Shown: piece by piece, positions 12,006-21,543 of the stretch | Numbering within the stretch: the stretch's first letter is position 1 | Layout: each line of letters begins with the position of its first letter | From: Laccaria trichodermophora | Lineage: Eukaryota > Basidiomycota > Agaricomycetes > Agaricales > Hydnangiaceae | Reading direction: 5' to 3' | Length of the DNA: 64,000 bases | NCBI GenBank assembly: GCA_018417955.1 | Contig: JACTVC010000003.1 | Coordinates: 1,550,001 to 1,614,000 of the forward strand | Made by a program: the position numbers and the translations under genes | The notes under the pieces: model-generated | Database searches by the model: none | Told to the model about the DNA's origin: nothing | What the model saw: only the letters and a program-made list of their open reading frames with translations

Positions 12006-12024
12006 TGGAGCCCACCGCGAGGGT
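12006..12024 (+). other. Candidate primer-binding site of Gypsy element 1
   Basis: TGGAGCCCACCGCGAGGGT lies two bases after a CA (12002-12003) that could end the 5' LTR. It begins TGG, as expected for pairing to a tRNA CCA end, and is 140 bp upstream of the gag start. Confidence 0.5.
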
Positions 12025-12162
12025 CTCCTTTTGTTTTTGATAAAACAAAGACTTGAAAGTTTAGTGATCTACAGGATCAATTATTTAAACGAAAGTTTAG
12101 ATTAAAAAAAAAAAACCGCTAGCGTTTGAAGCAATTTAAATACTAGTGCAGAGCCGTTCACC

Positions 12163-13905
12163 ATGGCACCAAAAATCAGACAAACAGCAAATTCTATTAA
12201 AGCAGGGGAATTGTCAGGTTTACCACCTCCACCTAAACGAAAAGCTAAGCAATCTGCAACAGCAGTAGCGCAAAGGTTTCCATTAAGAACAGAGACAGTA
12301 TCCCAACCGCCTCCTCACATGACTCATAGAAAAACTGTTAGGGCATCTGATAATATAAACCTGAACTTGTTAGCCCAAAGAAATATTACAAACATGCCAG
12401 ATAATACCCAAGATGAAGCTCCTGCCACTGGAGGCAGAAGATTGTCTAGACCGATGCCATTGCCAGGCTCTCAAGGAGCCCCTAACTTTGACAAGGAAAA
12501 ACCCATTGAGCTGTTAAGATTTATTGACCAAATGGAGGACTTGTTCACAGAGCATGGTATCGATAATGATCAAGAAAAGAAGAAACAATTAGGAAGGTAC
12601 ACAGACCAAAAGACGGAATTCAAATGGCGAGCATTTGATACGTTTGCTCCTGAAGTTGAATACAAGGAGTTTAAACAAGCGTTAATCGATGACTATCCAG
12701 AAGCAAAGATGGTGGGAAAAGGAACACTGGCAAATTTAAGAAAAATTTGTAAAGACCATCAGCGCATCAATATTGATGACTTTATTGCACTTAAAAACCT
12801 TACCAGAAGCTTCCGAGCAGAACAAAAATCACTCTTGACACCACCCGCCTTGGTGAGCAACAGAGAATTAGTTGATATGTTTTTAGGATGCCTAAGGGAT
12901 AGTTTCAGAGGTCAAGTGGAAGGAAGTCTCAATATTAAAATTTCCAAAGATGATAAAGGAAAAACTGCTGAAGGAAAAGAACACCGTCCAGAGGATCCAT
13001 ATCCTATCCTAGATGTAATTGAAATGGCTGAGACTATTGCAGGACATGCACAAGGGATTAGCTCTTCTAGTGAGACCCGGGTTGGTGTCAATGCAACAGA
13101 AACATGGACAACACGAGAGCATCACATGCATAATACGCTGGCACATAGTGTTAAGCTAGAAGATGATATCCGAGAATTAAACCAGAAAGTGGCGTTACTC
13201 ATGGATAAAATTACATCGAGTGAAAAAGCACAGATGAGTGCTTTCCAAGCATCTAGACAAGAAATGAACAAATTAACTGAGACGTTAATGACCCAGCATG
13301 TTACCTCAGCACCCACCATGAGGCAGACACAGCCTACTTGGAGAATGGGTTCAGATGGATGTTGGTACTGTGAAGAAACAGGGCATTTCGCAATGAATTG
13401 CCCTCATAGGGAAGAGCATATTAGAACGGGAAAAATTAAAATGTCCGGGCATAAGATGTTTTTCGCGCTCACAGGACAACCAGTACCTAGAGGGACAAAT
13501 GGGAAGTCTGCTAAAATGATTGTTGAGGAAGCTAGTAATAAAGATATGATGGCACAAAGCAATATGTTTGCATCGCCTGGAGAAATTTACACACAGAACA
13601 GTGGAGAGCCAGGTATCGTCCAGTTGGGAATAGACGCTCGAGTTAAATCAGTATACACCAACCAGATTAGAGACTCGAGAGATGATCTTTTAGATAAAAT
13701 GGCTACTCGAATTGATATGCTGTTGGGTAATAATGTGCTGGCACAGGTGGCACGTCCATCGGCACAAGAAGTTGACATAGTCAACAATATGAAAAACATT
13801 CTGTCATATTTTGAGGGACAGCAAGGTCAAGGTCAAGAAGCTGCAAGTTATGTAGCTACTAGACGAAGTCAAGCTGATACTCAGGGACAGCAGGGTTTCT
13901 CGTAG
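12163..13905 (+). CDS. gag: Gag polyprotein of Gypsy element 1
   Basis: 580 codons. The region at residues ~105-230 (FDKEKPIELLRFIDQMEDLF..., EFKQALIDDYPEA) has the helical capsid-like pattern of retrotransposon Gag. A coiled-coil-like stretch follows around residues 325-370. A CCHC zinc knuckle, C-x2-C-x4-H-x4-C (CWYCEETGHFAMNC), lies at residues ~400-413. Residues after ~430 are low-complexity with Gln-rich ends. The start is the first ATG after the primer-binding site, with ACC before it. The frame closes with TAG at 13903; the pol frame opens 18 bases later in the -1 phase, so the gag-pol junction is either a frameshift site or decayed. Confidence 0.85.
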   Translation: MAPKIRQTANSIKAGELSGLPPPPKRKAKQSATAVAQRFPLRTETVSQPPPHMTHRKTVRASDNINLNLLAQRNITNMPDNTQDEAPATGGRRLSRPMPLPGSQGAPNFDKEKPIELLRFIDQMEDLFTEHGIDNDQEKKKQLGRYTDQKTEFKWRAFDTFAPEVEYKEFKQALIDDYPEAKMVGKGTLANLRKICKDHQRINIDDFIALKNLTRSFRAEQKSLLTPPALVSNRELVDMFLGCLRDSFRGQVEGSLNIKISKDDKGKTAEGKEHRPEDPYPILDVIEMAETIAGHAQGISSSSETRVGVNATETWTTREHHMHNTLAHSVKLEDDIRELNQKVALLMDKITSSEKAQMSAFQASRQEMNKLTETLMTQHVTSAPTMRQTQPTWRMGSDGCWYCEETGHFAMNCPHREEHIRTGKIKMSGHKMFFALTGQPVPRGTNGKSAKMIVEEASNKDMMAQSNMFASPGEIYTQNSGEPGIVQLGIDARVKSVYTNQIRDSRDDLLDKMATRIDMLLGNNVLAQVARPSAQEVDIVNNMKNILSYFEGQQGQGQEAASYVATRRSQADTQGQQGFS

Positions 13906-13922
13906 GTTCAAGGATTGAGTGA

Positions 13923-14488
13923 TCTGGTAGGAATGCAGCCAATACCAGAAGTAAGAAAGCTCTTGAGAACCAAACTAAAGCCAAAAACCACAGACAATTA
14001 GCAGAATTTGAAGATTCTGATGATGAGCAAGAAGAAATTGAAGAAGCAGAGGAAGAAATTCCACCCGTAGTAATTAAGAAAACCCAGAAAACTATACCAA
14101 AACCGAAAGAGAAGCCTAAACCACTTCTCCCAAGGGATGATGAAGAAGAGGATCCAGTGCCTAGGCATAAACAGTTACCATACTTAAATATTCCTGACCT
14201 GAATGATCCTAGACAAAAAGAAGAAATAAAGATTGATAATTTTGAGCCAATTATTGATACTGAGAAAAGACCTGTTTCTTATAAACACCAAGCACCAATT
14301 GAGAATGTGACACACGAGAGAGAGGCTTTAGCGAATCTCTATAATGCCCCAGTTACGCTGACGGCAGAGACTTTGATAAGCATTTCCCCAGGTATTAGAC
14401 ACGACTTAATTAAAGCTTTATCTAAGAAAAGGATGCCAGTACAACAAGCTCAAAACCGAAAAGTTACTATGATGGAAGAGCCTGATGT
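13923..14488 (+). pseudogene. Gag-pol linker, 5' part of pol, cut by LTR insertion
   Basis: Open frame in the -1 phase relative to gag, with acidic and basic clusters and then a segment (LTAETLISISPGIRHDLIKAL) matching the region just before the protease in this Gypsy group. The frame runs into the LTR element at 14489. Removing that element and one copy of the GATGT duplication joins ...MMEEPDV directly to DVVPLKP at 19830 in the same frame, so the reading frame was intact across this point before insertion. Confidence 0.8.
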
Positions 14489-14996
14489 TGTAACAGGTAT
14501 ATAGTATTATATCCTTCTTTTACACTGTTTACTTTCCATTACTTAGCATTTGTGTCACATGACTCCTTTCCATACTTGTCAGTAGGTAGTCATGTGACAA
14601 GACATCTTCTTCTATCTTTCAAACCACCACTACGTATACTCTGCGTCAGGATCTGCGTTGTACCGCGTTCCCCCTTGAAGTATTGTAAGTGATTTGAGTT
14701 TAGCAGGGTCACTGAATACTCTCCTAGAGGTGTTCAGTTACAGCTTGGCTTATTTCTCTCAGTATCACCTTCTTGAGGATTTCCTGAGAAGGAGCAGAGA
14801 TTGTGCAACGGATTTCCGAAGCATCAACGATCTCTGCTAGATACTGGCTGAATCTCCCTATTCCTCTCTCTTTGGACCGAGATCCAACTTAGATCATAGC
14901 TGATCGTGGCTCGGTCTCCACACCATTGTCATTCCGGCTCGCCATACGACTTTCATCGACAGCTCCCCACATTTAACACACAAGAAGTGCGTTACA
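14489..14996 (+). repeat. 5' LTR of the non-autonomous element
   Basis: 508 bp, starts TGTAACAGG and ends GTGCGTTACA, with a 6-bp inverted end pair TGTAAC/GTTACA. Differs from the 3' LTR at two positions by eye (GGATTTCCG versus GGAGTTCCG; CTCGGTC versus CTCAGTC). Confidence 0.95.
14554..14598. promoter_or_regulatory. 11-bp perfect dyad in the LTR
   Basis: GTCACATGACT (14554-14564) and its exact reverse complement AGTCATGTGAC (14588-14598) are separated by 23 bases. It is present in both LTRs. The CACATG/CATGTG halves resemble bHLH E-box sites (CANNTG), so a regulatory role in the U3 region is plausible; a hairpin is the alternative. Confidence 0.45.
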
Positions 14997-15057
14997 AAGG
15001 TGGACACTGTGGGAACTGTCGACATCCTGGCCAGCTGTCTCCATTTTTCTTTTTAAT

Positions 15058-18000
15058 ATGCATCCCTTATCTTTTTATGATCTTCGGGCTCGTTACATCT
15101 ACACACCCCTCCATGGCCCTTATTCCCTGTCAGAAGCCCTGGAAGGACTCATTTCTTACTCTATCAACAAATCTCGAGATTTCATTTCAATAGGTTCCAA
15201 AAGAACATTACGGCACGAGCTTATTTCCGAACTCAGCAATGTCGTGGACGACCTCCAAGTTTATCTGGTCTATTTTTCTTCTACATTCCTCATCTCTCCC
15301 TCAAATCCACCAGATCTCATTAAAGAATTATGGGCAAGTTGCGACGGCCCCAATTACTTGACTGTTTGCTGGGGGGCAATCATCACACGGCTGACTATCG
15401 CACGCGGAATCGTCGAACACAACTTTTGGCCTCACCATTTTCACTTGACCATTGGCAATCCAGTAGCTCTTCAAGGAATCAGACGACACCCTCCCTTCAC
15501 TCGACCTAATGCGTCGTGGAACTATTTATCCACGTTCGCGTCCGCATCCACATCCGCCTCTACATTCACTTCACCTTCTCATAGTGATAACACCTCTCGT
15601 TTCCCAAATTATCCGTGGAAGTCCCGACGTCTACCGTTCAACGCAGGAAGCCCACAAACGATGCAATCAAAGTCGAGTCCCACGGGTGACAAAGAACATT
15701 GTGTGTCGTCTTTGAGGCTCGACACGACGCCGACGCTCTCTGCGTCACACCCCTCTCGAATCGCGTTGGACCGTCAACCCTCTGGTACCTCTGTGGAGCC
15801 CCACTTTCCGAAGACCCACGAAAACCGTTTGTCTCAAGTCTTTCCATCGTCGAACCACCCTCAGATCGCCGCACGACATCTGGACAGCTCGACTTCAGCT
15901 CACGCGAGCGACTTGAGGGAACCAGGGAATGCGAAGGGTGATTCTATAGCTGTGAAGGTTGAGAAGTTGGTTACAGGGGAGATGGACATTGCAGAGGGGG
16001 GAGAAGAGGCCGTCGTAAAGTTGCCGTACGTTCATCCACACCCCGAACCACTGACTTCTGTTCAAGCAAAGACCACCGGTGAACTCGCTACTGTGTCTGC
16101 GCAGGTGTCGTCTCTTCCAACGACTTCGTGGCCCTCGTCAACGACGTCGCGTCCCCCATCAATGGTACTGCAGCCCTCGTCAACAGCCTTGTGGCCCTCA
16201 TCAACGACTTCGTGCCCCAAATCCACAACACAAGCGGATACAGAGACGTCGCCTGCACCAACGGCTTCGCAGCCCTCATCGACGACACGAGCGCCTACAA
16301 AGACTTCACATTCCATGTCAACGGCTCCTTACGTCTCCAATCCAGCTCACAATCTACACCAAGGGCCTACAGTTCTGCTTCCACGTTCAATCCCCTTTCC
16401 ACACTCGTACGCCGATACGAATTCCCAAACTTCGACACGTTTCTTTTCAGAGAAGCAGCAAGCTTCTCAACACTCCGTTCTACCTACCCCATTCCATTCC
16501 CTTTCAACCCCGCGAAAACGATCATCAAAAACTCGAACACGACGTTTTAGTTCATCGTCTCCCAACTCGCCTACCACAAGTTCCTCTTTCCAACAGCGTT
16601 CGTTCGACTCTCAGTCAATCGACCCCCCCTCGGACAGTTTCCTACCGTGCCAAGATGACCAGTGGTTATTCGAAGAGTCACCACCGCCAATTGACGTCGA
16701 CAACATGAGCAATAGTTCACACACATCGCCTGGGAGGCTCGACACGACAACAACTCTCACCAGATCATGCCCCACTCGAAGCCCTCGTAACCGTCAACTC
16801 TCAGCCACCCCCCTCAAGTCCGACTTTCCAACAGTCTGCGAAGCTCGTTCAAACGAGGCCTTTGCGCAGTCGAACCGTACTGGAGCCGCACAACGTTCAT
16901 GCAGCTCAACTCCAGCTCACGCTAGCGGTACACGGGAACCAGGGAACTCGAATGACAATGCGAAGGTTGAGAAGGTCGACGAGCAGGTTGTGGGGGAGAT
17001 AGAAGTCTTAGACGCTGTCGGCGATCACATTGCGGCAGTAACAACGTCGTCTTTAGCAACGACGTTATGGTCTAACTCGATTGCCCCTCGCGTCTCCAAT
17101 TCCACCCCAAATCCATTTTGGGGGTCTACACTTCCGCTTACACGCTCAATCCCCCTTTCACACTCGTTCGCCAACGCGATTCCTCGGTGTTTGACTCGAC
17201 CTTCAAAAGAACAGCGTGCTCAGCGCTCCATTCCATCTACTCCGTTCCATTCCCTTTCAGTCACCCAGAAACGATTGTCAAAAGTCCAACGACGACGTTT
17301 CGTGTCTTTGCCTCCGCCGGTCGTCCCCCTCAAGCCACGATTTCCACAGGCCTACGAAGATCGGCCGGATGAAGTCTTTGCGGTGCCAAAGCATACTAAT
17401 GCCACCCAATACTTGCGCGGCTCGACTACAGCTCACGTTAACGATGCGAGGGATATGGGAGATTTGAAGAACAATGCAAAGGTTGGGGAGATCAACGAAC
17501 AGTTTACGGAGCAGATCAAAGCCGCAGCAGAGGGAGACGACGTCACCGAGGTGCCGCTTACCCGTTCACTTCCCGTTCAACCGATTCCCATCCACAGTGA
17601 ACTCGCTGCGACACCTGCAAGAACGTCGCCCTCGTCGACGTCATCCCAGTCCTCGCCATCGTCACCATGGCTCTCATCCATGTCATCGTGGCCATCAACA
17701 ATGGGGTCGCAGCCCTCATTAACAACGTCACGGCCCTCATCAATGGTCTCTCCGTCAACCGCATCGCAGAGTTCATTAACGAAGATCCGCACCATTGCTG
17801 CTCGTTGCTCAAGCAGCTCGACTCTTGCTAGCGATACGAGGGAATTGGAGGACTCGAAGGACAATACGAAGATTCTGGGAACTAACGGGGCGGTTACCAA
17901 GGAGGTAGAGGTTGCAGCAGAGGGAGAAGAAATTACTGAGCTGACAGAACAACGCACCCAATCCTTTGTTTCGTCCATCCCATCTCATTCACTTTCATCA

Positions 18001-18375
18001 GCCCAAAAACGACCGTTGGAAGCCCAACCACGACACTTTGGGTCTTCATCTGTTTTCTTGCCGACCACTCCCCCTTTTCGAGAACAATCATTTGATTTTT
18101 CAAATTGTCCTTCTTTGGTCACTTTTCAACTGGACCAAGACAAGCAATTGTTACCTGAAGAGCCACCATCACCATCCATGATCGACAATGCAAGTGATAT
18201 GTCGCCCTCAATGCACCACCCCGTTCAATTTCACCTCCCACTCCATCACGCAACCTCAGCCAACAGCCAGCATCTCTCCTTTTGCGCCCGTTTACACCTT
18301 TCTTGCCAAAGCGACGATGTTCATCTTCACCACCCACTTTTCGGCAGCCTCGCGGCACGCAAGACGAACTCTTGA
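15058..18375 (+). CDS. Ser/Thr/Pro-rich repetitive protein of the LTR element
   Basis: 1105 codons, the first ATG after the 5' LTR. Residues 1-155 are of normal complexity, with hydrophobic and aromatic segments (YIYTPLHGPYSLSEALEGLI, LIKELWASCDGPNYLTVCW). The rest is low-complexity Ser/Thr/Pro with a degenerate long repeat. A recognisable marker in each repeat is a short H-A/V-x-x-x-R-E/D ... K-x-N-x-K-V stretch followed by an acidic E-I/V-E-V segment, seen near nt 15900, 16915, 17430, 17820 and 18750 (the last in another frame). Runs of (W)PSS(T/M) lie between. I do not recognise a family: no zinc knuckle, no protease triad, no RT motif. It could be a very diverged Gag or a captured host gene. 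The frame ends at a TGA, but repeat similarity continues in the overlapping -1 frame. Confidence 0.6.
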   Translation: MHPLSFYDLRARYIYTPLHGPYSLSEALEGLISYSINKSRDFISIGSKRTLRHELISELSNVVDDLQVYLVYFSSTFLISPSNPPDLIKELWASCDGPNYLTVCWGAIITRLTIARGIVEHNFWPHHFHLTIGNPVALQGIRRHPPFTRPNASWNYLSTFASASTSASTFTSPSHSDNTSRFPNYPWKSRRLPFNAGSPQTMQSKSSPTGDKEHCVSSLRLDTTPTLSASHPSRIALDRQPSGTSVEPHFPKTHENRLSQVFPSSNHPQIAARHLDSSTSAHASDLREPGNAKGDSIAVKVEKLVTGEMDIAEGGEEAVVKLPYVHPHPEPLTSVQAKTTGELATVSAQVSSLPTTSWPSSTTSRPPSMVLQPSSTALWPSSTTSCPKSTTQADTETSPAPTASQPSSTTRAPTKTSHSMSTAPYVSNPAHNLHQGPTVLLPRSIPFPHSYADTNSQTSTRFFSEKQQASQHSVLPTPFHSLSTPRKRSSKTRTRRFSSSSPNSPTTSSSFQQRSFDSQSIDPPSDSFLPCQDDQWLFEESPPPIDVDNMSNSSHTSPGRLDTTTTLTRSCPTRSPRNRQLSATPLKSDFPTVCEARSNEAFAQSNRTGAAQRSCSSTPAHASGTREPGNSNDNAKVEKVDEQVVGEIEVLDAVGDHIAAVTTSSLATTLWSNSIAPRVSNSTPNPFWGSTLPLTRSIPLSHSFANAIPRCLTRPSKEQRAQRSIPSTPFHSLSVTQKRLSKVQRRRFVSLPPPVVPLKPRFPQAYEDRPDEVFAVPKHTNATQYLRGSTTAHVNDARDMGDLKNNAKVGEINEQFTEQIKAAAEGDDVTEVPLTRSLPVQPIPIHSELAATPARTSPSSTSSQSSPSSPWLSSMSSWPSTMGSQPSLTTSRPSSMVSPSTASQSSLTKIRTIAARCSSSSTLASDTRELEDSKDNTKILGTNGAVTKEVEVAAEGEEITELTEQRTQSFVSSIPSHSLSSAQKRPLEAQPRHFGSSSVFLPTTPPFREQSFDFSNCPSLVTFQLDQDKQLLPEEPPSPSMIDNASDMSPSMHHPVQFHLPLHHATSANSQHLSFCARLHLSCQSDDVHLHHPLFGSLAARKTNS

Positions 18376-19232
18376 GGATACCAATAGCACAAATTGCTCC
18401 CTTGATCGAACGCAAGGGCTGCATGCCGTCATTTACACTTAACATGGCTTATCCCCCTTTGAAGGATTACCACCTGAGCCCGAATATGCGAGACAGACAA
18501 ATACAGCTCAAAGTGCTACCACGGCTGGATGTTCACACAGTTGACAATGAGGGATGCCTGTCATCAACGCCGCACAACAGCTACCTCACTCCCTCTCCAA
18601 CCACTTCATCCTCATCTCTGTTGATCCTTTGGGATACAGCTCCATCCCCTCAGATACAGATTTTTGAGGACTGTTCAGACAAGGTCTTAGCACCACTGAA
18701 CTGCACTGTTGCCTCTCAATGTGCTTACAGCTCAACATCGACTCACACTAGCAACACAGGGCAAGCGCTCTTAGCACAGGGGCAGCCAGGAAATTTGAAG
18801 GGTAATGTGAAGGTTGTGGAGCCTAATGAGCAGGTTGCCAGGGAGATTGAAAGTGTAGTTGGGGGACACCAGGTCACCAAGGGGTCTGAACTTGTTATGA
18901 TGCTTGCAAAAACATCGTCTTTGTCAACAGCTTTGTGGCCCACATCAATGGCACCTCTCAACTCCAATCCCACTCTCTCTTTGACCACTCCAACCTCGTC
19001 ATTGCCAATCATGGGTGACATTGCAACCCAGCCACTGGACCACTACAAATACCCAGGATCTCTTCATGCACGCCCTCCTACACCTTTTTTCCTGAAGCAA
19101 TCATGCTCCTCCCTCTTGCCTCCCTTTCATCAACCTATACTCAATCATGACTCAGCTGATTTTGACTTGGCTGATTTTGATGCAACTGATTTCAACTTTG
19201 ATTTTGAACCTAACTTGGTATTTTTCTTTTGA
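18282..19232 (+). pseudogene. Frameshifted continuation of the repetitive ORF
   Basis: 316 codons overlapping the end of the main ORF in the -1 phase. It contains the fifth copy of the repeat marker (NLKGNVKVVEPNEQVAREIE near 18800). Its start (RPFTPFLPKRRCSSSPPTFRQP) matches its own later segment RPPTPFFLKQSCSSLLPPFHQP near 19070. The ancestral protein therefore ran from 15058 to about 19232 (~1390 codons), with one frameshift upstream of 18282. It ends in an acidic D-F repeat tail. Confidence 0.6.
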
Positions 19233-19298
19233 TTTTCACTTCCACCACTCATTCCCATCAATTACAAGCTTCTTTTTTTTCCATCTTGCTAAGCAACT

Positions 19299-19312
19299 GG
19301 AAAGTAGGGGGG
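19299..19312 (+). other. Polypurine tract of the non-autonomous LTR element
   Basis: GGAAAGTAGGGGGG, followed by CTT and then the 3' LTR. Its core AAAGTAGGGGGG is identical to the core of the tract at 26169-26184. Confidence 0.8.
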
Positions 19313-19315
19313 CTT

Positions 19316-19823
19316 TGTAACAGGTATATAGTATTATATCCTTCTTTTACACTGTTTACTTTCCATTACTTAGCATTTGTGTCACATGACTCCTTTCCAT
19401 ACTTGTCAGTAGGTAGTCATGTGACAAGACATCTTCTTCTATCTTTCAAACCACCACTACGTATACTCTGCGTCAGGATCTGCGTTGTACCGCGTTCCCC
19501 CTTGAAGTATTGTAAGTGATTTGAGTTTAGCAGGGTCACTGAATACTCTCCTAGAGGTGTTCAGTTACAGCTTGGCTTATTTCTCTCAGTATCACCTTCT
19601 TGAGGATTTCCTGAGAAGGAGCAGAGATTGTGCAACGGAGTTCCGAAGCATCAACGATCTCTGCTAGATACTGGCTGAATCTCCCTATTCCTCTCTCTTT
19701 GGACCGAGATCCAACTTAGATCATAGCTGATCGTGGCTCAGTCTCCACACCATTGTCATTCCGGCTCGCCATACGACTTTCATCGACAGCTCCCCACATT
19801 TAACACACAAGAAGTGCGTTACA
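19316..19823 (+). repeat. 3' LTR of the non-autonomous element
   Basis: 508 bp direct copy of 14489-14996, followed directly by the GATGT target duplication. Confidence 0.95.
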
Positions 19824-20453
19824 GATGTTGATGTGGTACCATTAAAACCTACAAAATTTGAATTGGAGGCAGACACGATATCCATTAATGATTTAAATAT
19901 AAAAGCGGCTTTTATAGTGACAACAAGAGATGAAGGAAACATGCCAAAAGGGTCTATCATAATCAGTGATCCAGTAGCACAATACCTGCAGAGTTTAGGT
20001 CCGTCTGAGAAACCGAAACAAATCTATGTTGCAAAGGAGTCTCATGCGTTACAAACCGTCTTCCCAGTGATTAATAGAATGGGACAAATTGAATGTTTGT
20101 TAGATGCTGGTTCTCAAATTATTGCCATGGATGTGGAAGTGGCTAAGAAATTGGCCATCTCATGGGATCCAGACATAAAAATTCAAATGCAGAGTGCAAA
20201 CAGGACAGTTGAACAAACCCTGGGTCTTGCTAAAAATGTACCTTTTATCTTTGGAACTATAATGGTATACTTACAAGTCCACATCATCACTGACCCAGCA
20301 TATAAAGTGCTATTGGGCAGACCGTTTGATGTATTGACAGAAAGTACTGTACAGAATTATAAAGATGGGGGACAAACTCTTATCATAGCGGATCCTAATT
20401 CGACACAACGTGTGTATTACCTACACACGAAAGAGGAAGACCACCTGTTGTAA
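19824..20453 (+). pseudogene. Retroviral-type aspartyl protease of Gypsy element 1
   Basis: Continues the frame interrupted at 14488. The active-site motif is in LLDAGSQII (normal DSG/DAG-S type) near nt 20100, followed by the flap region (MQSANRTVEQTLGLAKNVPFIFG) and the C-terminal LLGRPFD near nt 20310, as in this Gypsy group. The frame ends at TAA at 20451; the natural continuation (PPVVMKAEIPKPSEDF) is in another phase just upstream, so a frameshift lies near 20445. Confidence 0.8.
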
Positions 20454-20502
20454 TGAAAGCAGAAATTCCTAAGCCATCTGAGGATTTTCGGTCTTCAATG
20501 AA

Positions 20503-21543
20503 TTGATCAAAGATCAAGGAGAGATCGCTGTAACCTTGATAGATGATGGTAATGGTGGTTTTGAATGCGAGTCATATACATTACCAGGGAATGGAAAATT
20601 TGAGCAAGAAGAATTAAGAAATCTTTACTTGCTCCAAACCTTGAGAAATGAAAAACACATAGAAGAAAAAGACCGTCCTGCACTTGTAAGTTATTTAGGG
20701 GAATATTTCTCTGATGTAAACTTAGAGTCAGGGGGGATCCAAAATGTTGAAACCATGATGAATGTCATTTATGACCATGAGGATAAAGCAGCACCTAAGG
20801 AAAAGAAAGAGGATCCTGTAGAAACTAGAGAGACTTTTGTCACGAAGAAATACAAGCCAGTTGCACAGAAAATCAGGCCAGTATACCAAGACCTCCCAGA
20901 TAAATTCAGAATAATTCGTGAAATTAAAGGGAATCCTCTTGACACTCTTCCAAAGTTAAATAGGACACCTCCTGACTTTGTACCCGCAGGACACTACACT
21001 GAAGAGAGAAAGGAACAATTTGACAAAGTCCACAGTGGTGACTTTTTGTGGCCAGAAGAACGAAAATTATTACACCATTTTATGATGGAGAATAATGAGG
21101 CTTTTGCATGGGATGACTCTGAGAGAGGAAGATTCAAACCAGAATACTTCCCACCTGTAGACATTCCTGTTATACCACATACACCCTGGGTATTGAAAAA
21201 TATTCCTATCCCACCAGGATTATTCCCAGAAGTATGTAAAATCATTAAGACAAAGATAGATGCTGGAGTTTATGAACCTTCAAATTCGTCTTATAGATCA
21301 TGGTGGTTTTGCGTATTAAAGAAAGACGGAAAAAGCTTGCGAATTGTACAAAGTCTAGAACCATTGAATGCAGTCACAATAGCACACTCGGGTTTACCAC
21401 CTGCAACAGATGCACTTGTGACGCATTTCTCAGGTCGGGCATGTGGAGGCATGTTTGATTTATATGTAGGATATGATGAGAGACTTTTAGCAGAGTCTTC
21501 TAGGGATTTGACTACTTTTCAAACACCTTTCGGTGCTTTGTGA
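20503..21543 (+). pseudogene. Reverse transcriptase, N-terminal part, of Gypsy element 1
   Basis: Linker, then the RT fingers: VYEPSNSSYRSWWFCVLKKDGKSLRIVQSLEPLN, then the palm motif region FDLYVGYDERLLAESSRDLTTFQTPFGAL, where Y-x-x-F/D is the first catalytic aspartate area (MFDLYVGYDE). The frame stops at TGA 21541-21543, exactly where the family has an arginine before LVTLPMGWTNS; a CGA-to-TGA change would explain it. Confidence 0.85.

Larger units (their letters stand above)
14489..19823 (+). mobile_element. Non-autonomous LTR element with a long repetitive ORF
   Basis: 5335 bp, with direct LTRs 14489-14996 and 19316-19823 (508 bp each, two differences by eye). Ends are TGTAAC...GTTACA. 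The 5-mer GATGT flanks both sides (14484-14488, 19824-19828). A polypurine tract GGAAAGTAGGGGGG (19299-19312) precedes the 3' LTR. A TGG (15001) lies just after the 5' LTR as a possible primer site. There is no gag, protease, RT or integrase; the interior is one long Ser/Thr/Pro-rich ORF. It must be mobilised in trans. The near-identical LTRs mean a recent insertion compared with the decayed host element. Confidence 0.93.
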
